DNA from: Cyanophora paradoxa
Taxonomy: Eukaryota > Glaucocystophyceae > Cyanophorales > Cyanophoraceae
DNA: 64,000 bases
Direction: 5' to 3'
NCBI GenBank assembly: GCA_004431415.1
Contig: QPMI01000651.1
Location: 124,001 to 188,000 of the forward strand
Positions 51,245 to 60,189 of this stretch are shown one piece after another; positions within the stretch are counted from its first letter, which is position 1; the number at the start of each line of letters is the position of its first letter. The translations under genes were made by a program, and so were the position numbers. The notes under the pieces were generated by a model that was not told the DNA's origin, made no database searches, and was given only the letters and a program-made list of their open reading frames with translations.

Positions 51245-51341
51245 GATAATTGAGAAAAAGCGGTCTCAGTATGCAACTGAGGCAGCTATAAAAATATATA
51301 CAAAGGAATTGGCTTTATACTTGCAATCAAGTCACAGATAA
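51225..51341 (+). CDS. Tiny conserved ORF, 38 residues (B)
   Basis: Starts MDPQVYKIIEKKRSQYATEA and ends LALYLQSSHR. It resembles the 36-residue ORF of A at 26,325-26,435 but lies after, not before, the RGRP-type gene. Its last 10 bases overlap the end of the opposed small gene 51,332-51,553. Function unknown. Confidence 0.45.
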   Translation: MDPQVYKIIEKKRSQYATEAAIKIYTKELALYLQSSHR

Positions 51342-51553
51342 CTTTTGTAAATATGCTTTTGTTGTTTTTTGTTTGCATTCTCAGACACTGAAACAGTTAT
51401 GTGAATGTTTACTGATCTATTTCTCTTTGATTTTGCTGCATACACATTGTAACCTATCAATCTCTGTGACATTTCGATATATGCCCCTATATCTCCATGT
51501 TTAATGCATTTATCTAACTCAATCATGGTCATTTCTTCAAGAGCCTTTGCCAT
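51332..51553 (-). CDS. Small hairpin-linked protein (B)
   Basis: About 73 residues from the ATG at 51,553 (MAKALEEMTMIELDKCIKHG). It resembles the A protein 29,515-29,673 in the segment CIKHGDIGAYIEMSQRLIGY and in the basic KSKRNRS plus beta strand. Upstream sequence is open to 51,628, so a non-ATG or longer start cannot be excluded. It lies downstream of the primase gene and of the hairpin at 51,622-51,718, in the same relative order and direction as in A, although the whole block is inverted. A role in recognising the hairpin is inferred. Confidence 0.5.
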   Translation of the reverse strand: MAKALEEMTMIELDKCIKHGDIGAYIEMSQRLIGYNVYAAKSKRNRSVNIHITVSVSENANKKQQKHIYKSYL

Positions 51554-51621
51554 TTTGTCTTCACTATACACAATCAAGTAAGCTTTAAGTATTCTTGTCA
51601 AATTTTGGTCTTTTTCGATAG

Positions 51622-51718
51622 GTGTCACAGGTGTTCACAGGTTTTTATCGTCCCCTGGTCATTTTTCTTTTTATAGCCCCCTAGATGGGATGGACCTGTG
51701 ACACCTGTGAACAACACC
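51622..51718. repeat. Hairpin B-H5 upstream of the small gene
   Basis: The left side carries TGTCACAGG followed by TGTTCACAGG; the right side, read on the minus strand, carries TGTTCACAGG then TGTCACAGG and TCCATCCCATC. Pairing is less perfect than in the terminal-repeat hairpins and the loop differs (TCGTCCCCTGGTC), but motif and size are those of the other B hairpins. It lies between the primase stop codon (51,774) and the small gene. Confidence 0.75.
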
Positions 51719-51773
51719 ATTTCCAGTAAGGCTATAAAAAATACATATACATTTCAATCATAAATCGTTTTGT

Positions 51774-54101
51774 TTAATATTCAACATCCTCTCCATTGTC
51801 TTCTTGAACCCTTGTTATCTTTCGAAGTCCAATGTAGCCCCTTGCTCTGGTTCCCTGAATTCGTTTAACCTCTGATTTCACATTGAAGATTTCCCTTACT
51901 CTCTTCATCACAGAAACACATTCAACTTTATCATCGACACTTCTGTATGATTTGTAAATGATATCACTCGAAACAAAGTCGTTTGCATTATGGGTAACTT
52001 CGAAATTATCCCTAAGCCATTCACCAATCTTATCATTTTCAGCTATAAAGTTTATTCCCTGTTCAATAATCGATTGAGGGGGATTTCTTAAGATCTCTTC
52101 AACCTCTTTGTTCTTCCACATATCCAGTAATATCTTCATGTGAGCCATCTTATACTCATCATCATTGTGTAGAAGTGTGAACAGTGTTGGGTCAGCTTTC
52201 TTCTGACCAGCTTCAGGCTTCTCTCTGAATATATTATTGAATCTCTGGTATGAAAGTCTTCTTTGAATTGCAAAGTCTGGTTTATTTATAGTCAAATTGT
52301 CATTAGTTGTAATGTAAACCTGGAACATTGGAGTGAGGATTACTGGGTCTTTGAACAAGGCTCTCACAGTCATTTCATTTCCACCTGTGACCTCCTTAAT
52401 TTTGGAGATCTGCAGTTTATCACCATCTTCAGCCTCATTACTGAATACAAGTCGCTTTCCAAGGAGTTTGGCAAGTTCAGGAGTAGCATCTGATGAGTTC
52501 TTTTTAGGTTTGGTCCAATAGGATATTTCGAGAGGGCTATAATAAGCCCCTGAAATCTGTTTGCAGTATTCCTGAACAAGTGATTTACCATTTGCACCAG
52601 CACCAGTCCACATGTAGAACTTCTGTGATTTTGTTGATCCACTGAGGGCAATTGCAATAGATGCCAGAAGGTAGTTTCGCTCTGCTGGATCATCTACAAT
52701 CTCTCTATAAATCTGATTGAGATGGTCTACTTTCTTGGGGTCTACATTCTCAGTATAATCATAACCCACACTCTTGCTCACCATATCTTCCAGTTTCCCC
52801 TTTCTGAAAGTCATAGTTGTCAGATCAAATACACCATTATCGAATCCAATTACATATGGAACTGTATCAATCTTTTCATAGAATTCATCATCATTCAGCA
52901 GAGGGAGCAGATCAGTCAGAAGGGATTTGCGATATCCTGATTGTTTAAGATTTTTGGCAATAGAAATTAATGTTTTCGATTTCTCTTCGAAAGCTGTTCT
53001 ATTCTCTTCATCCTTCAAAGCTCTTTGGCTATAATGCACAGCCCTGCCAAGGTATTGAGGGACAACAAGGCAACTTATGTCTAGGTAAATCTTTTGGTTT
53101 GTGTCATCATGCTCCCAAATCCCAGTATCAGTATTGAGTTTGAACCATGACTTTTTGGAGTATCTCCAAGTATGTTGTAGTACCTCTTTGCACACAAGAC
53201 TGACATCATAATGAGCGCCTCCAGAACCAGCGGACTTATCAATGAGATTGAAGATATCAGATTGCATTCCAATGAAGATAAATCGTTTTTTGCAATTGCC
53301 ACTGTAGCTGGACACAATATACTTTTTATCTTCTCCTTTGGCTTTCATAACATACCAGTTATTCGATTCATGGGACCCATTGCAGCATGGGCAATTAAGT
53401 CCCTTATTAGCAGCATCAAAGTTAAAGCCCAGTTCAGTTTGAGAGATTATATTGGGATGCATAAAGCCCATATCCACCAGCTCTTTAAGAATACTCTTTT
53501 CCAATGCATCATGTGAGGTAGCATTAGCAGTATACTCACTCTTATAGATATAGTTCTCTGCAATCCACTTTTTAAACTCATCAGTAGGCTCATTGAAATC
53601 ACAGGTATCATCCCATGGAGCAATTACCCAGGTCTTGTTGACACTGGGACAAACATTAATTAATCCAGAAGTTCCAGTTCCAGTGATTGTTTTCAGGTCA
53701 ACCTTTTCAAAGCCTTTAAAGCCTGGAGCCTTATCGGTGATTTTGAGTTTAGTGAACTCCTCAGGTCGTTTAAAGTAGACATGATAGCCTTTTTTAGTTT
53801 TTGCCATGGGCTGATTGGCATCAAAGTCATCAGGAAACATATCCCGGAATTTCTCAAAGTTCTCCTCATCATCAAAGTCAATAACCATCATGTTGTCTGA
53901 GAGCAGAATGCCCCAAGATACATACTGATTAGTTGCCAGCGCTTCCTCATACTTTTCCCAGGACCAAGCACCTCCCTTATGCTTGAAAACAGGGTCTTTG
54001 CTGTCAGGTTTCACTGGGATAATCATGTTTTTGGCTAGATCCTCATCAGATCTGAGCCAGTTAGCGAGCGATTTGAGCGATTTAGTCTGTTTGGCGTTCA
54101 T
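51774..54101 (-). CDS. Primase-SF3 helicase (B)
   Basis: Intact, 775 residues. The N-terminal primase domain of the archaeo-eukaryotic type shows VIDFDDEENF (about 72) and KTKKGYHVYFKRP (about 100). A CPCCNGSHESNNWYV zinc finger follows at about 240, then the D5-type region and a superfamily 3 helicase: Walker A GAGANGKSLVQE (about 499), Walker B/acidic FSNEAEDGDK, sensor ITTNDN. It supplies primase and helicase activity for element replication. Its orientation is opposite to the polymerase, unlike in A. A TATATATATAGAAGA promoter-like block lies 18 bp upstream of the start on the coding strand. Confidence 0.9.
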   Translation of the reverse strand: MNAKQTKSLKSLANWLRSDEDLAKNMIIPVKPDSKDPVFKHKGGAWSWEKYEEALATNQYVSWGILLSDNMMVIDFDDEENFEKFRDMFPDDFDANQPMAKTKKGYHVYFKRPEEFTKLKITDKAPGFKGFEKVDLKTITGTGTSGLINVCPSVNKTWVIAPWDDTCDFNEPTDEFKKWIAENYIYKSEYTANATSHDALEKSILKELVDMGFMHPNIISQTELGFNFDAANKGLNCPCCNGSHESNNWYVMKAKGEDKKYIVSSYSGNCKKRFIFIGMQSDIFNLIDKSAGSGGAHYDVSLVCKEVLQHTWRYSKKSWFKLNTDTGIWEHDDTNQKIYLDISCLVVPQYLGRAVHYSQRALKDEENRTAFEEKSKTLISIAKNLKQSGYRKSLLTDLLPLLNDDEFYEKIDTVPYVIGFDNGVFDLTTMTFRKGKLEDMVSKSVGYDYTENVDPKKVDHLNQIYREIVDDPAERNYLLASIAIALSGSTKSQKFYMWTGAGANGKSLVQEYCKQISGAYYSPLEISYWTKPKKNSSDATPELAKLLGKRLVFSNEAEDGDKLQISKIKEVTGGNEMTVRALFKDPVILTPMFQVYITTNDNLTINKPDFAIQRRLSYQRFNNIFREKPEAGQKKADPTLFTLLHNDDEYKMAHMKILLDMWKNKEVEEILRNPPQSIIEQGINFIAENDKIGEWLRDNFEVTHNANDFVSSDIIYKSYRSVDDKVECVSVMKRVREIFNVKSEVKRIQGTRARGYIGLRKITRVQEDNGEDVEY

Positions 54102-54118
54102 TTTCAGCGATTGGGGGT

Positions 54119-54157
54119 CCCTTTTATATATATAGAAGATTTTTCTTTAAGTAGTTT
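54119..54157 (-). promoter_or_regulatory. Putative early promoter of the primase gene (B)
   Basis: CTTTTATATATATAGAAGAT followed by TTTCTTTAAGTAGTTTT (plus-strand reading) recurs with one mismatch at 55,448-55,486, in each case directly upstream of a leftward gene, and in weaker form at about 54,584-54,616 upstream of the third leftward gene. The repeated TATA-type block and the conserved CTTTAAGTAGTTTT distal part are the evidence for a promoter. Confidence 0.6.
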
Positions 54158-54314
54158 TGGGTCCCCCAATCATTTTTTGTTGGAAATCGAGAAAGTTTCC
54201 CTACGAAATATTTCCACACGACTTATCGAGTGGTTTAGATACAAAAAGGATGAATGGGTATTTCAGCGAATAAACAGCATATCCCCAGCCTAGTAATATG
54301 CTGGGAAAAATAAT

Positions 54315-54569
54315 TTAGACATGTTTCGATTTTCTCCCTCTGTTTGAGTAAGGGACATCATACAAATACTTGACAAAGCAGACTGCATTGGCTGCATACT
54401 TTCGCTGACATGAACTTGCAATTTTCATTGCTCTATAGGTATCATCTGTTTGATATAGATCTCTAAGCTGTGTGGCTATTTTTTCGTTAAACTTTTTGAT
54501 TTGAGCCTTACCTTTTTCAGTTTGCTGGTACCTCTTCATAGCTCTCTTCTGGGCTTCACTGAGTGGCAT
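54315..54569 (-). CDS. Small basic protein of B, no A counterpart
   Basis: 84 residues (MPLSEAQKRAMKRYQQTEKG, ending NRGRKSKHV). Highly basic with helices rich in Lys, Gln and Tyr and an RGRK tail, resembling in style, not clearly by descent, the RGRP-tailed protein of the structural block. Preceded on the coding strand by TATATATTAAGAGAGA, a variant of the promoter-like block of its neighbours. Likely a nucleic-acid-binding protein; not recognised. Confidence 0.5.
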   Translation of the reverse strand: MPLSEAQKRAMKRYQQTEKGKAQIKKFNEKIATQLRDLYQTDDTYRAMKIASSCQRKYAANAVCFVKYLYDVPYSNRGRKSKHV

Positions 54570-54583
54570 TTTTCCTCTGTCTC

Positions 54584-54616
54584 TCTTAATATATATAGAG
54601 AATTCTTTAAATCATT
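54584..54616 (-). promoter_or_regulatory. Weaker copy of the promoter-like block
   Basis: TTAATATATATAGAGAATTC followed by TTTAAATCA on the plus strand corresponds in layout to the blocks at 54,119 and 55,448, and stands upstream of the gene 54,315-54,569. Confidence 0.4.
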
Positions 54617-54625
54617 TTTTGTTCT

Positions 54626-55444
54626 TTAACCTCTCTGTCCAAATCTCTCAATATACATAAGTTTGAAATGCTTACCTAGCAATGCTACAAATGGTTCGAT
54701 TTCCAAGGTCTCCCATGTTTTCTTGTCCTTATTCCATCTGCAATCTAATCCTTTTGCGATATCTTTTTTAAGAAAAGGCACCTGAAACCCAGCAACCAAT
54801 GTGTTTGTTGTACTGAGTTCTGCGTACATTTCAATCAATGCAGATCTACCCTCTCTGAACCTCTCTATATCATCTCTGCGAAGATTATCCATTTTTGGAA
54901 TGAACTGGTTGCACCAAATCAGGAAAAGATTAACTGCATGTCTATTCCTTGCTCTTTCTTGTTCTAATTCTCTCTGCCTTCGCTCTCTTTCTTCTAATTC
55001 AAGTTGTTTCTTTCGCTCCTCTGCTTCTTTCTGGATTTGCTTTTTTCTTTCCAATTCCTCCTCCTTTATGATAATCCTGCACTTATTGCAGAAATTATCC
55101 TTACGGTTTTTATGTCGATCTCCGCATTTCTTGCATATATCTTCCCTCCTTGCACCATTTGGCATAAATCGTTTAATGCAGCAGTTGCCAACAAGAACCA
55201 CAATCTTTTTATCCACATGCAAGATGTAGCATTGTTCTTCAATATGATGCTTGCAAGCACAGCTGTTTGAGTGTGGAGGAAGGCTTTCGTGAGTCAAATC
55301 ATACTTTGCAAGTTTCAAATACAAAGAGTTCATATATTTGCTTCTCCCCAAAGCGACAAAGTCTTTAAAGTTATTAGATCCACAAAGAAACATTAATGTA
55401 GCCTTCAAGCGTTCCAGAGAAGATGTTGCTTTGTTCTCTGCCAT
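54626..55444 (-). CDS. Zinc-binding coiled-coil protein (B)
   Basis: 272 residues. A Cys/His cluster (CACKHHIEEQCYIL, then VGNCCIKRFM) is followed by a C-x2-C pair motif (ICKKCGDRH, NFCNKC), giving two probable zinc sites. Next is a long charged helix (KEEELERKKQIQKEAEERKK onward) typical of a coiled coil, and a C-terminal segment WNKDKKTWETLEIE. The combination resembles uncharacterised proteins of large DNA viruses. Element A has no counterpart between primase and polymerase. DNA binding or regulation of early genes is possible but unproven. Confidence 0.6.
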   Translation of the reverse strand: MAENKATSSLERLKATLMFLCGSNNFKDFVALGRSKYMNSLYLKLAKYDLTHESLPPHSNSCACKHHIEEQCYILHVDKKIVVLVGNCCIKRFMPNGARREDICKKCGDRHKNRKDNFCNKCRIIIKEEELERKKQIQKEAEERKKQLELEERERRQRELEQERARNRHAVNLFLIWCNQFIPKMDNLRRDDIERFREGRSALIEMYAELSTTNTLVAGFQVPFLKKDIAKGLDCRWNKDKKTWETLEIEPFVALLGKHFKLMYIERFGQRG

Positions 55445-55447
55445 TGT

Positions 55448-55486
55448 CCTTTTATATATATAGAAGATATTTCTTTAAGTAGTTTT
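55448..55486 (-). promoter_or_regulatory. Putative early promoter of the zinc coiled-coil gene (B)
   Basis: Almost identical to the block at 54,119-54,157: CTTTTATATATATAGAAGAT, then ATTTCTTTAAGTAGTTTT. It lies four bases upstream of the leftward start codon at 55,444. Confidence 0.6.
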
Positions 55487-55555
55487 CATCAAATTTTTGC
55501 GTTCGGAATATCCCCATTTAAAACCTCCCCTTTTAGTAGGAACAAGTTAGGAACT

Positions 55556-58500
55556 ATGCCCCGAATTAGCAACAGACTCATTAGAGAGAAGAAATGGGAA
55601 CTCATGGGATTACTGGGAACACTGTATGCAGCCCATGAAATTACAGAGGCTGAATATGACCGGGAAATCGGATTTATTTCAAGGGGCAGACCCACTTTAG
55701 CGAAATTAACCAGAAAAGCCAATAACCTCTATGATAAAGTTGAAACTCTTGATGAACTCGATCGCCTGAGGCAAATAGAACCAGAGGCAGAAGATGGTAC
55801 AGCAATGAATGAATTATATCGCTGGCTCACTTACAGAGCCAGAAGGGAAGTTGTTGTTGATGTGATTGAATATTTAGATAGAATTGCAACCTCTCTACCA
55901 AAACGTTTAAGAGACAGTCTAGATCAATTCAGGGCAATCAAAGTTCGCTTATCGTTTATCTGCAAGTTCGTAAAAGTCAGCAATCCACAGGTTTGGATAT
56001 CGAAATACATTTACAGCGATTATTTTGTATTAACCAAATCGAGAAATATTCGAACTGAGCTGAATAAAGCAGCCCAAATGTGTCAGGAGCAGATGAATGT
56101 TGTTGATAGCTATCGATTGGAGAGAATCGAAATGCTCAGAGTTGCTATTATGAGTTATGCCCCAACTGGTGGTTGCTATGTTAAAACACCTGATTCAATT
56201 GCAGCCAAGAGAGCCACAGTGAATATTCGAAATATTGATGATTCTTGCTTCGAAAATGCAGTTTTGGCATGGATCCATAGGAAAGATGTGAATTCCCACA
56301 AGAGAAGTGAGCTAACACAATATCGCAAATGGAAATACTCACCAACTACATACAATCCTCTGGCTCTCAATTTCGATAACATCCCATTCCCTGTTCCCTG
56401 TGATGCTGAAATCATTGATAAATTCGAATCTCAAAATGCAGGCATCAGCATAAACATATTTGGAATGGATCGAGATGTTATATATCCCCTACATCAATCC
56501 AGCAACCCAGGCAGAAAGCAAAAGATTAATCTCATGCTCATTCATGATGATGAAGGGAATGGTCACTATATTACAATCATGTCCCTTTCAAGACTTCTCA
56601 GAGTTGCCCTTGATAAAACCAAGGATCAAAAGTTACACTACTGTGACACATGCTTATCTCGATTCAGGTCTGAGGCTAAACTCACTGCTCATGTGGACTC
56701 AAACAGATGCATTGATTGGAGACTCTCAAAGGGAATCACTCCTAAGCCTGAGACCACCATAGAGTTTGGACTGAAAAACCTCAGGAAAACTGTGTGGCTT
56801 CCTGTTGTGGTATACTGCAAGATTGAACATAGAAGCATCCCCATTGATGCATCAAAATCCAAGAGAGAAGTCTCAGCAGTCAACCTGAGAGTAGTCACTG
56901 GGGCAGATGTTCAGGAGTTTCGATTTGAGGGTCAGGATCCAATGGGAGGTCTCTTTGAATGCTTGGAGTCCAAAGCAAGAGAACTAATCGATTTTCTGTT
57001 TACCAATATTCCAATGAATGAACTCACAGATGAGCAAAAGGCTGTTTACAGGGCTACCAAACACTGTTACCTTTGCAGTGAGAGGTTCACTAAGGAAAAC
57101 TTCAAATGCAGGGATCATGATCACCACACAGGTCATTACATTGCCCCTGCATGCAGAAACTGCAATCTCCATAGGAGAATCTCAAAGCAAACCAAAGTTG
57201 CAGTTGTTGTTGATCAAATGGATGACTGTGGGACATTCATTTTCAGAAAAATAGCAGGCATGGGTGATAAAAAGCGAATCGAAATCCTTTCGAAAAACTT
57301 TGATCAATATCTTTCATTGCAATGGGGTCTTTACAAGTTCATTGATGCAAGCAATTTCATGGATTTCGGAGCTGCTGATGTAAATGAATTAATGAACAAA
57401 TTCCAGGCTTTTAGAAGGCTTTCACACTCAGTATATGGACTTGACCCAGTTCATTATGTATCTGCACCTGGGCTATCTTGGGATGCTATGTTAAGGACCA
57501 CCAAGGCAAAAATAGAACTCATCAGTGATGTAGAGCAATATGAATTTGTTGAGAGGGGAATCAGGGGTGGCTTTGCAACAATGCCTTGTAGGTATGCTGA
57601 GGCTGATGGTGAGAACTCCCATATTATGCTGTTTGATGCTAACAACTTGTATGGCTACTGCTTGAGTCAGCCTATTCCAGTTGGTGATTTTAGATGGGAG
57701 ACCGAATTCAACCCACAAGATAACAGATCCAGTTTCCTGGAAGTTGATCTGGATTACCCAATTAGGCTGTTTCTAGATCACAGTGATTTCCCCCTAATTA
57801 TAAACAAGAAAATAGTAGAATATGCAGAATTATCACAATATCAAAAGAGCCTATTGGATCTCTCAGGAGAAGAGCTTGATAAGACCCCTAAGCTAACTGC
57901 AACCTTTGGTTCTGTGACAAACTATGTGATTTCTGAGCCTCTTCTACAGTATATTCTGACCAAAGGTGTGAAACTAAAGAAGGTTCACAGGGTCCTATCA
58001 TTTACTGTGGCTCCTGTAATGAAACCCTACATTGAGCTGAACACTGATATGAGAAGGAAAGCAGTGAATAAATTCGAGGCTGATTTCTATAAACTCATGA
58101 ATAACTCAATCTATGGGAAATGCATTGAATCATGTAGAGGTAGATCTGTGGTTAAGATTGCCAACAGTGAGAAACTGTTTATGAAATATGCAGCCTCTCC
58201 TTTAGTGAAATCAACAAGTCCCATAAGTGAAAGGGCAGTTGCCTTTGAGTTTTACACAAAGCATGTGAAGCTAGATAAGCCTGTTGCAATTGGGGCTTAT
58301 GTTTTGGATACTGCCAAACTGCATAACTACAAGTTCTTCTATGATACTGTAAGGTCCCAGTGGGCAAAAGCAAAGTTACATTCCATGATACTGATTCCTT
58401 TTGTCTATATATCGAATCTCAGACCCTCCAAAAAGACCTAGAGAATATATCCTTTAATCTGGACTTAGGGGGATCTAACAGAATGACCCCAGGTAAATAC

Positions 58501-58800
58501 AAAAATGAGATGCCAGGTTCTGCTATATTGGAGTATGTAGGTCTGAGAGCCAAAGTTTACAGTTTCAGAACTGCTGAGATTGAGAGAAGTAAGCTATCTG
58601 GGACTTCCACTGAGGAACTCCAATTCAATGATTTTAAGGAGTGTTTATTTGCAGGTATCAGCAAGACTGTGACTGCAAAGCAGAAAAGAAGGGCAGATCA
58701 CACAATAATAGATACTGTGAGTAGAAGGGTTGCCCTAAACTGCTTTGATGCAAAGAGATACATCTTACCAGATGGTATTAATTCTGTTCCTTTTAATTAA
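55556..58800 (+). CDS. Protein-primed family B DNA polymerase (B), one frame break
   Basis: About 1,081 residues, aligned end to end with the intact A enzyme. Motif A is FDANNLYGYCLSQ, motif B KLMNNSIYGK and motif C FHDTDSFC. The N-terminal zinc motifs CDTCLSRF and CYLC..DHDHH..CRNCNLHRR are kept. The frame is lost in the A-run 58,372-58,374, just before motif C, and motif C and the C-terminus are read in another frame to 58,800; one missing base accounts for it. The stop codon is three bases before the integrase start. It copies the linear element using its terminal repeats as origins. Confidence 0.85.
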
Positions 58801-58803
58801 GAG

Positions 58804-60189
58804 ATGCCAGCAACTGGAAGAATAGTAAGGAGAACCACTGAGCAACTACAAGGTAACCTACTGCCTATCACAGTTCCCAAGGAGGAAAAGGGAGAATCTC
58901 GAATTGTAAAAAAGTCAGAGATGAAAGAGCTTGTCCCAGTAGAGATCCCAGTTGCTATTGCAGTGAAAGAAACCAGCAAGATTGCCAAGAGATTCTATGA
59001 TGTGAGAACTGGTTACAAAGGGCTTCAAGCTATGAGGGCTGAGTTACCTGATGAATCCTATAAGCAGTTGCAAGAGTTCTATAAAAAACAAGAAGTTGTT
59101 CAGATCAATGCACCTGCTATATCTAGGAAGAGAGATCCCATGGTCCCAATTAGGCAACCCCTTGATACCTATGTGATTGATTTGCTCTTTTTCCCAGCTT
59201 ATAAGAAACAAAACAATGGCTATGATACCTTTATGACTGCAATGGAATCTACACTGAGAACTGGGTATATCATACCTATAAGGGATAAATCAGCTCTCAC
59301 TACATTAGCTGCATTTAAACAGCTTGAAATGAGAGTGGCAAGACCCATAGTAAAAGTTCAATCAGATGCTGGGAGTGAATTCCAAAATCGAATATTCCAG
59401 GAGTATTTATCTAGTAAATTCATAGAACACCAAGTGAGTGGAACTGCTGACCATAGAAGCCAAGGTCGAATTGAAGCCTTTAACAAGCAGATTAAGAGAC
59501 TGATCACAAACTATTGCATAGCTAATAACACAGCTAGATTCTTTGATGTGTTAGGTGATATTGAGTATAATTACAATAATACAGTTCACTCAGCTACTAA
59601 GATGAAGCCAGGTGAAACTACAGAGGAGCATTATAGGTATATAGTAGGATTAGAAGATGAAAGATTCAAGAAATCAATAGCTTATCTTGATACCATGCAG
59701 CCTGGCATGTTTGTTAGAGTGAAAGTGGAGAAGAATCCCTTTGCTAAACAGGGTAACAATTGGTCTAGGATGGTTTACACTGTTGATAGTAGAGAAGGCT
59801 TTAAGTTTAAGCTAAAGAGTCCCACTGGAGAGATCATAGATAACAGGTTTGCTTTCCATGAGCTGTTGCCTGTGAATGCAGTTGAGTATCTGGAAACCCC
59901 TACAGTGGATGCCTTAGAGCAAGCTAAAGAGGAAGCTAGGGTTGATGCTGCTATAAGAAGAGAGGGTATAGAAGCTTCTAATGAAGTCCCAGATAAGCCT
60001 TTGATAGAGGCTAGAAAGGAGAAGGCTGGCAAAGTTAACAGGGAACTCAAAAAGCTCACTATAGCAGGAACACAGAAACTTTCAGAAGTGAATAGCCAGA
60101 GATGGTATAATGACTTTCAGACTACTAAGGAGTCATATACAGCCCCTAAACCTCAAAGAACACTAAGAGAAAGGACCAAAACTAGCTAG
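58804..60189 (+). CDS. Retroviral-type integrase (B)
   Basis: Intact, 461 residues. Catalytic triad D, D and E is in VIDLLFFP (about 122), VQSDAGSEF (about 185) and GRIEAFNKQ (about 221); the second Asp and the Glu are separated by 35 residues, the D,D(35)E spacing. The region after the core has an SH3-like beta barrel appearance (VKVEKNPFAKQGNNWSRMVY) and a charged C-terminal tail. It inserts element DNA with a six-base target duplication, consistent with TATGTT at the ends of B. The gene is last in the rightward series, 755 bp before the right terminal repeat. Confidence 0.9.
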   Translation: MPATGRIVRRTTEQLQGNLLPITVPKEEKGESRIVKKSEMKELVPVEIPVAIAVKETSKIAKRFYDVRTGYKGLQAMRAELPDESYKQLQEFYKKQEVVQINAPAISRKRDPMVPIRQPLDTYVIDLLFFPAYKKQNNGYDTFMTAMESTLRTGYIIPIRDKSALTTLAAFKQLEMRVARPIVKVQSDAGSEFQNRIFQEYLSSKFIEHQVSGTADHRSQGRIEAFNKQIKRLITNYCIANNTARFFDVLGDIEYNYNNTVHSATKMKPGETTEEHYRYIVGLEDERFKKSIAYLDTMQPGMFVRVKVEKNPFAKQGNNWSRMVYTVDSREGFKFKLKSPTGEIIDNRFAFHELLPVNAVEYLETPTVDALEQAKEEARVDAAIRREGIEASNEVPDKPLIEARKEKAGKVNRELKKLTIAGTQKLSEVNSQRWYNDFQTTKESYTAPKPQRTLRERTKTS

